Below are positions 32,922 to 43,226 of a DNA stretch of 64,000 bases, piece by piece (position 1 is the stretch's first letter; every line of letters begins with the position of its first letter). Origin of the DNA: Gemmatimonadales bacterium. Lineage in GTDB: Bacteria > Gemmatimonadota > Gemmatimonadetes > Gemmatimonadales > GWC2-71-9. The notes beneath the pieces were generated by a model. The model did no database searches, was not told the origin of the DNA, and saw only the letters and a program-made list of their open reading frames with translations. The position numbers and the translations under genes were made by a program. Location: contig DASYCE010000015.1 of NCBI GenBank assembly GCA_036500345.1, positions 1 through 64,000 on the forward strand. The letters run 5' to 3'.

Positions 32922-34283
32922 ATGAGATACCTGCTTCTTGCAGGCGTGCTGGTCACGATTGCGCACGCCGGAGTGGCCCAACAGCCAGCCATCACGCCGC
33001 CGCCCGCCGAAGGGGCGCCCGCGGCCCCGGAGTGCACCGCGCCCACGCCAGTACGGCCCGGCGGCGCCGCACGTCCGGTCGATTCGCTCTGCATTACGCG
33101 TGCGGCGGCGATTGCCGGCGCGCTGGCCGCGAATCCCCAGCTGCAGATTTCGGGTGCCCAGACCCAGCAGGCGCGGGCGCGGAAGGTCGAAGGCGTCGCC
33201 CTCCCCGATCCCGCCTTCTCTGCCGAGTGGGACAACTCCAAGGCTCCGTTCGGGATTGGCGGGATGACCGACAAGGTGGTCGGCGCGTCGATCACGGTTC
33301 CGTTCTTCGACAAGTTCCGGCTCAACGGGAAGATCGGCACCGCGGGGATTCGTCAGAGCGAATCGGATTCCGCTGTGGTCAACCAGATGATTGCGTCGGC
33401 CACTGCACAGACCTACGACTCGCTCCTCGACGCCCTCGGCCATCGCGCCAATCTTCGCGAAGCCGATTCTCTTGCAAAGGACTTCGCGACCAAGACGCGT
33501 GCGCGGTTCGATGCCGGCACGGTGGCGCGTCTCGATGTCGTCAACGCCGATGTGGCGATCGGGCAGGTCGAGAACCAGCTGATTGCCAACGAACGCGACG
33601 TCGCCAACGCGCGCTCCTCGCTCAATCGGCTCCTCGGACGCAATCTCGGCGCGCCGATCACCACGGCGGACTCGCTCATCGTCCCGCCGCCGCTTCCCGA
33701 TCTCGCGATCGTCGAGAGCGCCGCCGTGGAGCACCGCCCCGAGCTGGCGTCGCTCAAGCGGCAGCAGGAGGGGGCGCACGCCACCACCAATCTCGCCCGT
33801 GAATTCTGGACCCCCGACCTCACCGTCGGGATCTCCAAGGATTTCCTCGGCGACCCGGTACCGGGATACCTCAGCACCGCGATTTCGTTTCCGATTCCGA
33901 TCCTCTACTGGAATCACAGCCGCGGAGAGATCGCCGAAGACCGCTACCGCGAGGACGAATTGCAGGCGACGTACAGCGACGCCCTTGCCGCCGTGGGGCA
34001 GGACGTGCGCGCCGCCTACGCGACCGCCGACGCGGCGCTGCGGCAGGCGACCTACGTCCGCGACCAGCTCCTTCCCGCGGCGCGCCTTGCGTATCGCATC
34101 GCCGCGTCGAGCTACGCCCTCGGCGGCTTGTCCGCGCTCGAAGTCAACACGGCCCGTTCGGCGCTCCTCGATGCCGAGAGCCAATACACCGATGCCCTCG
34201 CCGCCGCGAGCAGCGCGCGGTCTGACCTGGAGCGCGCGGCGGGAGTTCCGCTGGCGACGTTCGGAACCGGAGCTTCACGATGA
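32922..34283 (+). CDS. czcC: CzcC/TolC-family outer-membrane factor of a metal efflux system
   Basis: 453 residues with a signal peptide (LLLAGVLVTIAHAGVAQ). Two repeats of long helices (VNQMIASATAQTYDSLLDALGHRANL, KDFATKTRARFDAGTVARLDVVNADVAIGQVENQLI) are typical of the TolC-type channel. The Pro-rich segment PAITPPPAEGAPAAPE after the signal is a linker. Its ATGA stop overlaps the next gene, so it belongs to one CzcCBA operon. It forms the trans-outer-membrane duct for the pump. Confidence 0.9.
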   Translation: MRYLLLAGVLVTIAHAGVAQQPAITPPPAEGAPAAPECTAPTPVRPGGAARPVDSLCITRAAAIAGALAANPQLQISGAQTQQARARKVEGVALPDPAFSAEWDNSKAPFGIGGMTDKVVGASITVPFFDKFRLNGKIGTAGIRQSESDSAVVNQMIASATAQTYDSLLDALGHRANLREADSLAKDFATKTRARFDAGTVARLDVVNADVAIGQVENQLIANERDVANARSSLNRLLGRNLGAPITTADSLIVPPPLPDLAIVESAAVEHRPELASLKRQQEGAHATTNLAREFWTPDLTVGISKDFLGDPVPGYLSTAISFPIPILYWNHSRGEIAEDRYREDELQATYSDALAAVGQDVRAAYATADAALRQATYVRDQLLPAARLAYRIAASSYALGGLSALEVNTARSALLDAESQYTDALAAASSARSDLERAAGVPLATFGTGASR

Positions 34284-35434
34284 TTCGTCGCATTCCCTGC
34301 CGCGGCACGGCACTGACCGTGATCACGCTCGTGACCGCGACCTTCGCCGGATGTGGCCCGCACCAGGAGACTCCCCCCGTTGCCGCCGCTGCGACCGACA
34401 GTGCAGTCACGGTGACCGCCGCGCAACGCGGCCAGATCATCACGGCACCGGTGGAGGAGAAGAGCTACAACCCGACGATCCTCACGACGGGCACCGTGAA
34501 TTTCAACGGCGACAAGTCGACGCAGGTCATTTCGTCGATCTCCGGTCCGGTGTCACGGCTCGCGGTCGACGTCGGTGATTCGGTGCACGCGGGCGAGATC
34601 CTCGCCACGGTCGCGTCGCCCGACTTCGCCGCGGACATCGCGGGATTCCGCAAGTCGGAGACGGCGCTCAAGAACGCCCAGCGGATCGAGACGCTCGACG
34701 AGAAGCTCTTTGCCAACGATGCGCTCGCCCGCACCGATCTCGATCAGGCAAAGGCCGACCTGGCGTCGGCTGAGGCCGATCGCGAGGCGGCGGTTCAGCA
34801 GCTCTCTGCGATCGGTATCGACTCGGCGTCGATCGAGGCGATCCGGCAGGGGAAGGCGACGGCCGGCGCCGAGGCGGCGATCCGCGCGCCGATCGCCGGT
34901 GTGGTGGTGGAACGGCTGATCACGCCGGGCCAGCTGCTGCAGGCTGGAGCGACGGCGACGTTCACGCTCGCGAATCTTTCGTCAGTCTGGGTCATCGGGA
35001 ACGTCTTCGAAGGCGACGCGGCGTCGGTCTTCAAGGGCGAGCCCGCCATCGTGCGCATTGAGGGGATCGCCGACTCCTTCCCCGGCCGCATCGACTACGT
35101 CGGTGCGCTGGTCGATCCCGACAGCAAGGCGATGGGGGTCCGGATCCTGGTGCCGAACGCGCACGACCGGCTCAAGCAGAACATGCTGGTCCATGTCGAG
35201 ATTCTCGGCGCGCGACCGCGCAAGGCGATCGTGATTCCGGTCTCGGCCGTGCTGCGCGACGACGACAACCTGCCGTTCGTCTACCTCGACGCGGGCAACA
35301 ATCGCTTCAATCGCCGGCGAATCGCATTGAGTGGCCGCACCGGTGACGTCTACGAAGTGACCAGCGGGCTCAACGTTGGCGACTCGCTGGTGACGCAAGG
35401 GGCGCTCTTCCTCCAGGAAGCCGCCAACCAATGA
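34280..35434 (+). CDS. czcB: CzcB-family membrane fusion protein of a metal efflux RND system
   Basis: 384 residues. Lipoprotein signal with lipid Cys25 (VTATFAGCG). Barrel-sandwich halves VGDSVHAGEILATVASPDF and IRAPIAGVVVERLITPGQLLQAG flank a helical hairpin. Beta-barrel and membrane-proximal domains follow (VWVIGNVFEGDAASVFKGEP, GRIDYVGALVDPDSKAMGVRILV). This is the standard adaptor that joins the RND pump to the outer-membrane factor. No His-rich metal-binding N-terminus is seen. 4-bp overlaps with both neighbours. Confidence 0.92.
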   Translation: MIRRIPCRGTALTVITLVTATFAGCGPHQETPPVAAAATDSAVTVTAAQRGQIITAPVEEKSYNPTILTTGTVNFNGDKSTQVISSISGPVSRLAVDVGDSVHAGEILATVASPDFAADIAGFRKSETALKNAQRIETLDEKLFANDALARTDLDQAKADLASAEADREAAVQQLSAIGIDSASIEAIRQGKATAGAEAAIRAPIAGVVVERLITPGQLLQAGATATFTLANLSSVWVIGNVFEGDAASVFKGEPAIVRIEGIADSFPGRIDYVGALVDPDSKAMGVRILVPNAHDRLKQNMLVHVEILGARPRKAIVIPVSAVLRDDDNLPFVYLDAGNNRFNRRRIALSGRTGDVYEVTSGLNVGDSLVTQGALFLQEAANQ

Positions 35435-38400
35435 CCGAGCCGCAGAGCACGCAGGGGCACGAGGAGCCCGATACGTCGACGACGCGGGAATCGATGATTC
35501 ACGGCATCGTCGCCACGGCGCTCGCGCAGCCGCTGCTGATCATCGTGGCTGCCTGCGCCCTCGCCGCCGCCGGAATCTGGTCGTTCTCGCACCTGCCAAT
35601 CGACGCCTATCCCGATCTCTCGCCGCCGATCGTCAGCATCACCACCCAGTGGCCCGGGCAGGCGGCCGAAGAGGTCGAGCGCCTCATCACGGTGCCGATC
35701 GAGACCGAGATGAACGGGACGCCGGGGCTGCACGTGCTTCGGTCGATCTCCTTCTTCGGCCTCTCGTCGGTCGACATGACCTTCGACGACGGGACCGATC
35801 CATACTTCGCGCGGCAGCAGGTCTTCGAGCGGCTCGCCGACGTGAGCCTGCCCGATGGCGTAAGCGCTGGTGTCGAACCGCTCTTCTCGCCGTCTGGGCT
35901 GGTGTACCGGTATGTGCTGCAGAGTCCTGATCGCACGCCGATGGAACTCAAGACGCTCGACGACTGGGTGATCTCCAAGGCGTACAAGTCGGTGAAGGGG
36001 GTCGCCGACGAGTCGGGATTCGGCGGGCCGACGATGGAGTACCACGTCGACCTCGATCCGACGAAGATCGCCGCCGCAGGCCTCGGCGTCTCCGACGTGA
36101 TCACCTCGCTCAGCAACAGCAACGGGAACGCCGGCGGCGGTTTCTACTCCGAAGGCGGTCAGTTCTACTACGTCCGCGGTCTTGGCCGTCTCCAGACGCC
36201 GCAGGACATCGAGAACACCGTTCTCGCGGTCCGCAACGGCACGCCAATCCTCGTCAAGAATGTCGGAACCGTCTCGATCGGGAGTCCACCGCGCACCGGG
36301 ATCTTCGGCTTCAACAACGACAGCGACGCCGTCGAAGGCGTCATCCTGATGCGCACTGGCGAGCAGGCGCAGACGGTGCTCAAGGGGGTCGAGAAGAAGA
36401 CGACAGAACTCAACACGTCGGTGCTTCCGAAGGACGTCAAGATCAAGCCGTTCTACGATCGGAGCGACCTGATCGCGCTCACGACCCGCACGGTGGAAGA
36501 CAACCTGCTGCGCGGCATCGTGCTCGTGATTGTCGTCCTGATCTTCTTCCTCTTTGACATCCGGTCGGGACTGATCGTCGCCGCGACGATTCCGCTCTCG
36601 CTGCTCTTCGCGTTCATCTGTCTCGACATCAAGCACATCCCCGCCAACCTCCTCTCGATCGGCGCGATCGATTTCGGCATTCTGGTCGACGGCGCCGTGG
36701 TGATGGTGGAGAACATCCATCGCTCGCTGGCGAAGCGACACGGCACCGACTATGCGATGGTGACGGTGCTCGCCGAAGCGGCGGCGGAAGTGGATCGACC
36801 AATTGTCTACGCGGTCGCGATCATCGTCGCCGGGTTCCTGCCGATCTACGTGCTGTCCGGTCCGTCCGGCCGGCTCTTCAAGCCGATGGCCGACACCACC
36901 ATTTTCGCGCTCCTCGGTTCGCTGATCCTGGCGCTCACCGTCCTGCCGGTCCTCTGCTCGCTGATTCTTCGGGGTGGGGTCAAGGAGCGCCGCAACAACG
37001 TCTTTGAGTGGATCCGCGACCGCTACATGTCGGCGCTCGACTGGTGCCTTAAGCGGCCCCGGTTCACTGTCCTCGTCTCGGTCGCGATCTTCGTCGGCGC
37101 TCTTGCCCTCGCCGCCGGGCTCGGCGCGGAATTCATGCCCCACCTCGACGAAGGGGCGCTGTGGGTACGCGCCACCATGCCGGCGACGATTTCGCTCGAC
37201 GAGTCGGCGCGGCTCGTCCCGCAGATCCGGACGATTCTGAAGTCGTTTCCCGAAGTCACCGACGTCGCCTCCGAGCATGGCCGCCCCGACGACGGCAGCG
37301 ATCCGACCGGATTCTTCAACGCGGAGTTCTTCGTCGGTTTGAAGCCGTATTCCAGCTGGCACGGCGCATACCATACCAAGGCGGAGCTGACCGAAGCGAT
37401 CAACCAGAAGCTGGTCCGTTTCCCCGGGATTGAATTCAACTACACCCAGCCGGCCGAGGATGCGGTCGACGAAGCCGAAACCGGGCTCAAGAGTTCACTC
37501 GCGGTCAAGATCTTCGGGAGCGACCTCAAGGTCCTCGAACAGAAGGCGGGCGAAATCGCCGACGTGATGCAGCGCGTCCCGGGGATTTCCAGAATCTCGC
37601 AGGTGCATGAGCTCGGCCAGCCGAGCCTCACGATCGCGATCGATCGCGCGAAGATTGCGCAGTACGGCATCAACGCCGGCGACGTGAATGCGCTCATCTC
37701 GGCTGCGGTTGGTGGCAACGCCGTGACCCAGGTGGTGCAGGGGGAGCGGCTCTTCGACCTGGTGGTCCGTCTGCAGCCGCAGTTCCGGCAGACGCCGGAG
37801 CAGATCGGCGCAATCCTGATGAACACGCCGAACGGGCAGCAGGTGCCGCTGCGCGAACTGGCGACAATCCAGGTGTCGAGCGGTGCCTCGTACATCTACC
37901 GCGAAAACAACGAGCGGTACATCGGCGTGCAGTACAGCGTCGAAGGGCGTGACCTGGCGGGGGCGGTGCAGGACGCGCAGCGCCAGGTGGCGGCGAAGGT
38001 GAAGCTGCCGACCGGCTATCGCGCCGACTGGGGCGGCGAGTACGAGGAATACACGGCGTCGCGCGGACAGCTGGCGTTCGTGCTGCCGCTGACGATCATC
38101 CTGATCTTCGTACTGCTGTTCGCGCTGTACCGCAATTTCACCTTCCCGCTGATCACCGTCATCGGCGTGGTGCTCTCGGCGCCGGTCGGCGGGATCGTGG
38201 CGCTGGCGATCACGGGGACGCCGCTGTCGGTGTCGTCAGGGATCGGCTTTCTGGCGCTCTTCGGCGTCTCGGTGCAGACGGCGGTGGTCTACATCTCGTA
38301 TGTGAACGAACTCCGGCTTCGCGGGATGAACATCCGGGATGCGGCGCGAGAGTCGGCATCATACCGGCTCCGGCCGATCATGATGACGGCGCTTGTGGCG

Positions 38401-38571
38401 GCGCTCGGGCTCCTCCCGGCGGCGATGTCGACCGGGGTCGGATCGGACTCGCAGAAGCCGTTCGCGTTGGTAATCGTCGGCGGGCTCTTTTCGCGGCTGC
38501 TGATTTCGGTCTTCCTGATGCCGGTGCTCTACGTCGGCACCGCGCGCCCGGGAGACAGGCTGGAGGTATAG
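35431..38571 (+). CDS. czcA: CzcA-family heavy-metal efflux RND pump
   Basis: 1046-residue inner-membrane proton/metal antiporter with 12 helices and two large periplasmic loops. The HME-RND hallmark in helix 4 is IDFGILVDGAVVMVENIHR. The two Asp and the Glu of this motif are needed for proton transport in the family. The DFG..VDGAVV form is that of Czc/Cnr-like pumps (divalent Zn, Co, Cd or Ni) rather than copper/silver CusA. Other landmarks: DAYPDLSPPIVSI, VAGFLPIYVLSGPSGRLFKPMADT, SGIGFLALFGVSVQTAVV. Exact metal not determined; no metal regulator gene is adjacent. Confidence 0.93.
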   Translation: MTEPQSTQGHEEPDTSTTRESMIHGIVATALAQPLLIIVAACALAAAGIWSFSHLPIDAYPDLSPPIVSITTQWPGQAAEEVERLITVPIETEMNGTPGLHVLRSISFFGLSSVDMTFDDGTDPYFARQQVFERLADVSLPDGVSAGVEPLFSPSGLVYRYVLQSPDRTPMELKTLDDWVISKAYKSVKGVADESGFGGPTMEYHVDLDPTKIAAAGLGVSDVITSLSNSNGNAGGGFYSEGGQFYYVRGLGRLQTPQDIENTVLAVRNGTPILVKNVGTVSIGSPPRTGIFGFNNDSDAVEGVILMRTGEQAQTVLKGVEKKTTELNTSVLPKDVKIKPFYDRSDLIALTTRTVEDNLLRGIVLVIVVLIFFLFDIRSGLIVAATIPLSLLFAFICLDIKHIPANLLSIGAIDFGILVDGAVVMVENIHRSLAKRHGTDYAMVTVLAEAAAEVDRPIVYAVAIIVAGFLPIYVLSGPSGRLFKPMADTTIFALLGSLILALTVLPVLCSLILRGGVKERRNNVFEWIRDRYMSALDWCLKRPRFTVLVSVAIFVGALALAAGLGAEFMPHLDEGALWVRATMPATISLDESARLVPQIRTILKSFPEVTDVASEHGRPDDGSDPTGFFNAEFFVGLKPYSSWHGAYHTKAELTEAINQKLVRFPGIEFNYTQPAEDAVDEAETGLKSSLAVKIFGSDLKVLEQKAGEIADVMQRVPGISRISQVHELGQPSLTIAIDRAKIAQYGINAGDVNALISAAVGGNAVTQVVQGERLFDLVVRLQPQFRQTPEQIGAILMNTPNGQQVPLRELATIQVSSGASYIYRENNERYIGVQYSVEGRDLAGAVQDAQRQVAAKVKLPTGYRADWGGEYEEYTASRGQLAFVLPLTIILIFVLLFALYRNFTFPLITVIGVVLSAPVGGIVALAITGTPLSVSSGIGFLALFGVSVQTAVVYISYVNELRLRGMNIRDAARESASYRLRPIMMTALVAALGLLPAAMSTGVGSDSQKPFALVIVGGLFSRLLISVFLMPVLYVGTARPGDRLEV

Positions 38572-38597
38572 GCACGACGGGGTCGGGGAGCTACGTT
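38569..38597 (+). promoter_or_regulatory. Candidate promoter of the metalloprotease gene
   Basis: TAGGCA (38569-38574, overlapping the czcA stop) and TACGTT (38592-38597) are 17 bases apart, and the ATG follows 56 bases later. The -35 match is weak (four of six), so this is a low-confidence site. Confidence 0.3.
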
Positions 38598-38653
38598 TGG
38601 GGCCAATCCGTGACAATTGCCCCATCCGTATTCACCCGAACCCCGACCGTGCC

Positions 38654-41251
38654 ATGAGACGATTTGGTGCAGCCATTTCGCTTGCCCTCGGTACCGGCCT
38701 TGTCGCCGTTGCCTGCCATCAGGCACCTCCCAAGCCGGCGCCGACGCCGGTTGCACCGCCGCCAGCTCCCGCGCGTGCTGCCACGGTCGCCGTCGGCGAC
38801 TCGACCGGCGCTCCGGCGCAGGGCGGGCGTGGCGGTGGGCGCGGCGGGGCAAACCAGAACCCTCAGCCATACGGTCAGGTCGTTCGCGGAGCGGATCTCC
38901 ATACTCGCGCCGGGCTGTTCAAGACCCACCAGATCGGTGATTCGCTCCTCTACGAAATCCCCCGCAGCGAGCTGAACAAGGACATGCTCCTCACCACGGA
39001 GATCGAGAAGACTCCGGAAGGTGACGGCTACGGCGGCCAGATGATCTCGTCGCACCTGGTGCGGTGGGAACGGCGTGGCCACCGGATCCTCCTCCGCGGG
39101 GTGGAGAGCGGAATGGTGGCGAGCGATTCCACCAATCCGGTTCGCCTGGCGGTCGAAGCGGCGAGCTACGCGCCGATCATCGCCGCGTTCCCGGTGGCGG
39201 CATACGGCCCCGACTCGGCCGCCGTGATCAACGTCACAGCGCTCTACAAGAATCCGCCGGCGGAAATCGGGATCACTTCGCGCTACCGCGGGACGATCGA
39301 CCAGAATCGCACCTTCCTGAGCAGTGTCGCTCCGTATCCGACCAACATCGAAATCCGCACCGACCTCACCATCAATCAGGGCGGTGCCGGCGGTGCGGCG
39401 GATGCAGGCGGCGGTCGCGGCGGCGCCGCAGCCGCCACGGGGAGCGCGACCTTCCTGGTCCACTGGTCGATGCTCAAGCTTCCCGAAATTCCGATGCAGC
39501 CGCGCCTGTACGATTCGCGCGTCGGCTTCTTCAATGTGAGCGTCACCGATTTTGCGCACGCGAGCCAGAAGTCGGAGACGCGAACGTTCATCAATCGGTA
39601 TCGTCTGGAATGTTCAGATCAGCGTGTCGGCAATCTCTGCATCCCCAAGAAGCCGATCACCTATTACGTCGACCCGGCAACACCGAAGTGGATCGTGCCG
39701 TGGATCAAGAAGGCGATCACCGATTGGCAGCCGGCGTTCGAAGCGGCCGGCTTCAAGGACGGGATCGTCGCGAAGGAAGCGCCGACCAGGGCCGAAGATC
39801 CTGACTGGTCGGCCGAAGATGCGCGCTACGCCGTGATCGACTGGCTCCCGTCGACGACCGAGAACGCCGTCGGCCCGCACACCGCCGACCCGCGCACCGG
39901 CGAGATCATCAGCGCACATCTGCAGATCTATCACAACGTGATGAATCTCAATCGCGACTGGTACTGGACCCAGATCGGCCAGCTCGATCCCCGGGCGCGC
40001 ACGCTGCCATTCCCCGATTCGCTCATGGGCGAGGGGCTCGAGTGGATCGTGGCGCACGAAATCGGTCACTCGATCGGGCTGATGCACGACATGAAGGGGA
40101 GCGCGATGTACCCGGCGGATTCGGTGCACAGCGCGTCGTTCGTTCACCGGATGGGGCATTCTCCGTCGATCATGGATTACTCGCGCTACAACTACACGGC
40201 GCAGCCCGAAGATCATATCGCCCTCGAGGATCTCAAGCCGCGCGTCGGCCCGTACGACCGGTTCGCCATCCAGTGGGGATACATGCCGCTCCCCAGCGCG
40301 TCGTCGGCCGACGCGGAACGCCCCGCGCTCGATCAGCTGGCGCGGGAGCAAGACACTCAACCGTGGCTCCGGTTCGCTGCCGACGGAAGCACCTCCGATC
40401 CGCGGCGTGAAACCGAGGCGGTCGGCGACGACGATCCGGTGAAATCGACCGGCTACGGCATCAAGAACATCAAGCGGCTGGTGCCGATGCTGATCCCGGC
40501 CACCATCAAGCCGACCGAGAACAACGATGACCTCACCGAACTGTACGGCCGCCTGATCGGGCAGTGGGCCACCGAACTCAGCCACGTCGCGAACGTCATC
40601 GGCGGGATCGAGACGCAGGACAAGTACGGTTCGCAGCCCGGCGCGGTCTTCACCCCGGTGTCGGGTGCCAAGCAGCGTGCCGCCATGAAGTTCATCAACG
40701 AGAACGCCTTCCAGACGCCGACGTTCTTCCTGGTGCCGGCGATCACCTCCCGGATCGAGGACAACTCCGGACTGGCGCAGATCAACGCGGCGCAGGCCCG
40801 CACCCTCTCCGCGGTGCTCCAGGATGCGCGCCTCGCCCGGATGATCGAGATCGAGACGATGCACCCGGCCGACGCCTATACACTTCCCGAATTGCTCGCC
40901 GATGTCCGCCACGGCGTGTGGACCGAGGTGTCGGCGCCGTCGGTCAAGATCGATCCCTATCGCCGCGCGCTGCAGCATTCGTATATCGACAACATCAAGA
41001 ACAAGCTCAATCCACCGGCACCGGCTGCCGGCGCTGGTGGTCGGGGCGGCGCCGGTGGCGGCCGCGGAGCCGGTCCGGCGTCGAACGACGTGAAGGCGGT
41101 GCTGCGGCTCGAACTCAAGACGCTCGATGGCGATGTCGTCGCGGCGCAGAAGAAGGCGACCGATACCGAGACGCGGGCTCATCTTGCCGACGTGCATCAC
41201 CAGATCGGCGATATCCTCAATCCGAAGGGGAACGGCGCCGGCGGGGACTGA
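38654..41251 (+). CDS. Exported zinc metalloprotease (DUF5117/DUF5118-type, metzincin-like)
   Basis: 865 residues. Lipoprotein signal with lipid Cys21 (GTGLVAVAC). The zinc site HEIGHSIGLMHD (His468, Glu469, His472, His478) has the metzincin HExxHxxGxxH form. It is preceded by a long beta-rich region (YEIPRSELNKDMLLTTEIE, HLVRWERRGHRILLRG) typical of the DUF5117/5118 proteases common in Bacteroidota and Gemmatimonadota. Three Gly/Arg-rich inserts occur (about residues 57-72, 250-270 and 790-815). Likely a surface or periplasmic peptidase for nutrition; no substrate known. The stop abuts the next peptidase gene. Confidence 0.88.
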   Translation: MRRFGAAISLALGTGLVAVACHQAPPKPAPTPVAPPPAPARAATVAVGDSTGAPAQGGRGGGRGGANQNPQPYGQVVRGADLHTRAGLFKTHQIGDSLLYEIPRSELNKDMLLTTEIEKTPEGDGYGGQMISSHLVRWERRGHRILLRGVESGMVASDSTNPVRLAVEAASYAPIIAAFPVAAYGPDSAAVINVTALYKNPPAEIGITSRYRGTIDQNRTFLSSVAPYPTNIEIRTDLTINQGGAGGAADAGGGRGGAAAATGSATFLVHWSMLKLPEIPMQPRLYDSRVGFFNVSVTDFAHASQKSETRTFINRYRLECSDQRVGNLCIPKKPITYYVDPATPKWIVPWIKKAITDWQPAFEAAGFKDGIVAKEAPTRAEDPDWSAEDARYAVIDWLPSTTENAVGPHTADPRTGEIISAHLQIYHNVMNLNRDWYWTQIGQLDPRARTLPFPDSLMGEGLEWIVAHEIGHSIGLMHDMKGSAMYPADSVHSASFVHRMGHSPSIMDYSRYNYTAQPEDHIALEDLKPRVGPYDRFAIQWGYMPLPSASSADAERPALDQLAREQDTQPWLRFAADGSTSDPRRETEAVGDDDPVKSTGYGIKNIKRLVPMLIPATIKPTENNDDLTELYGRLIGQWATELSHVANVIGGIETQDKYGSQPGAVFTPVSGAKQRAAMKFINENAFQTPTFFLVPAITSRIEDNSGLAQINAAQARTLSAVLQDARLARMIEIETMHPADAYTLPELLADVRHGVWTEVSAPSVKIDPYRRALQHSYIDNIKNKLNPPAPAAGAGGRGGAGGGRGAGPASNDVKAVLRLELKTLDGDVVAAQKKATDTETRAHLADVHHQIGDILNPKGNGAGGD

Positions 41252-43219
41252 GTGACGCCGATGCGATCGATCCGTTGTGCGGCGGCAATCCTTGCGGTTG
41301 CCGCCGTCTCGGCAGCCGGTGCGCCGCTCCTGGCTCAGGGGAGCAGCGCGTCGGTCGCCGATTCCTCACCGTTCCGCCCGCTCGACCTTCCCACGCCCAA
41401 CGAGTACCGCTCGGCGTCGGGACGGCCGGGGCCGAGGTACTGGCAGCAACGCGCCGATTACCGGCTCAAGGCGACACTCGACCCCGCGGCGAACGAATTG
41501 CGGGGGAGTGAAGTCATTCACTATGTGAACCATTCCCCCGATGCGCTTCCGTATCTCTGGATGTTCGTCGAGCAGAACCTCTGCGAACCGACCAGCATCA
41601 CCAACACGCTCAATCAGCCGCCGCTGGTCTTCCTCGGCAGCTCGTTCGACTTCTCCTGCCAGGGCTTCGCCGGAGGAGGACATCTCGAGTACCTCCGGCA
41701 GGTGCAGCCCGGCGCGCGCGGGGCAATTGCGGGAGCGAAGATTCCTGATCTCCGCCACACCCGCTACGGGACGACGATGCGGGTCGATCTTCCGCATCCG
41801 CTGGCACCGGGAGCGAGCATCGATCTGGCGCTGGGCTGGCACTTCAACGTGCCGTCCCAGGGCGGCGGCCGGATGGGCCACGATGGGCCGCTCTACGAGA
41901 TCGCCCAGTGGTATCCGCGGATGGCAGTCTACGACGACGTGCACGGATGGAATCACGAGCCGTACATCGGCGCCGGTGAGTTCTATCTGGAGTACGGCTC
42001 GTTTGACGCCGAGATCACTGTACCAGCGGATGATATAGTGGCCGCGACCGGCCAGCTGCAGAATCCGCTCGATGTCCTCACCCCGGCGGAACGCGCGCGC
42101 CTGGCGCTGGCGCGGCGCTCGGACACGGCGATCGCCGTCATCAGCGCCGCGGAAGCCGCGGATCCCGCGCGGTCGCGCCCCAGAGCCATCGGAATGCTCA
42201 CCTGGCACTTCACCGCGGATTCGGTACGCGATCTCGCCTTCGCTGCCGGGCCCGGGATGCGCTGGGATGCCAGCGGGTACGACGGCATCCTCATCGAGAC
42301 GCTCTACCGCCTGACCGCTGACAAGTGGCCCGAAGCGAACCGGATGGGGCGCGAGACGATCAAGTATTTCAGCGAGCAGTGGTACCACTATCCCTGGTCG
42401 CACGCGACGACGGTCGAGGGGCCCATTGAGGGGATGGAGTATCCGATGCTCACCTTCGTGCCGAATTCGCCGACGCGCGAAGACCAGCAGTGGGCGCTGG
42501 CGCACGAATTTGGGCACGAATGGTTCCCGATGGTCGTCGGATCGAACGAGCGGCTCTATCCCTGGATGGACGAGGGATTCAACACCTTCATCGACCTGCA
42601 CAACGCAGCGAAGTATTTCGCAGGCACGCCGTACGGCGACTCGATCGAATCCCATCCGCTCCATCTCGGCGCAGAGCACGCCATCCCGGGGAACGAGCAA
42701 CCGCTGATCAGCAATCCGACCGAGGTCCGCGATCTCTTCTGGACCGGCTACCAGAAGCCGGCGCTGATGATGCAGACGTTACGATTCGAAGTCCTGGGGC
42801 AGGATCGATTTGACGCGGCGTTCCGCGATTACATACGGACCTGGGCCTTCAGGCATCCGACGCCTGCCGACTTCTTCCGGATGATGCGCGACGCCTCGGG
42901 GATGAACCTCGACTGGTTCTGGCGGGATTGGGTCTATACCACCGCTCGGCTCGACCAGGCCGTTGATTCCGTGACCAACGGTCCGAGTGGCGCGATGGTG
43001 CACCTGAGCAACCGCGGAACGATGGTGATGCCTGCGGAACTTGCGATCACCTTCGCCGACGGCCGGACGACGACAGTGAAGCTTCCCGTCGAGATGTGGA
43101 ATCTGGGAACCCGCTTCGACTACCGCGTGGCGGAGACGGGGATAGTTCGGCGGGCCGTGGTCGATCCGCGCCGCGTGATGCCCGATTTCGATCGCGCCAA
43201 CAACAGCTGGGGAAATTGA
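41252..43219 (+). CDS. Exported M1 family aminopeptidase
   Basis: 655 residues with a signal peptide (AAAILAVAAVSAAGAPLLAQ). The gluzincin site is HEFGHEW (His418, Glu419, His422) with the third ligand Glu441 in WMDEGFNTF after the exact 18-residue spacing. The substrate-binding exopeptidase loop GAMEN is replaced by GPIEGMEYPML, i.e. G-M-E-Y, common in exported M1 relatives. GTG start directly after the previous stop (an ATG at 41261 is an alternative), so it is co-transcribed with the metalloprotease. Predicted to finish digestion of peptides outside the cytoplasm. Confidence 0.9.
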   Translation: MTPMRSIRCAAAILAVAAVSAAGAPLLAQGSSASVADSSPFRPLDLPTPNEYRSASGRPGPRYWQQRADYRLKATLDPAANELRGSEVIHYVNHSPDALPYLWMFVEQNLCEPTSITNTLNQPPLVFLGSSFDFSCQGFAGGGHLEYLRQVQPGARGAIAGAKIPDLRHTRYGTTMRVDLPHPLAPGASIDLALGWHFNVPSQGGGRMGHDGPLYEIAQWYPRMAVYDDVHGWNHEPYIGAGEFYLEYGSFDAEITVPADDIVAATGQLQNPLDVLTPAERARLALARRSDTAIAVISAAEAADPARSRPRAIGMLTWHFTADSVRDLAFAAGPGMRWDASGYDGILIETLYRLTADKWPEANRMGRETIKYFSEQWYHYPWSHATTVEGPIEGMEYPMLTFVPNSPTREDQQWALAHEFGHEWFPMVVGSNERLYPWMDEGFNTFIDLHNAAKYFAGTPYGDSIESHPLHLGAEHAIPGNEQPLISNPTEVRDLFWTGYQKPALMMQTLRFEVLGQDRFDAAFRDYIRTWAFRHPTPADFFRMMRDASGMNLDWFWRDWVYTTARLDQAVDSVTNGPSGAMVHLSNRGTMVMPAELAITFADGRTTTVKLPVEMWNLGTRFDYRVAETGIVRRAVVDPRRVMPDFDRANNSWGN

Positions 43220-43226
43220 GCCGGCG

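Noticed and set aside
35350-37374. A minus-strand open frame of about 674 codons opposite czcA
   Set aside because: Its composition (Arg/Asp/His-rich) is the reverse complement of the czcA codons, with no recognisable family. Shadow frame.
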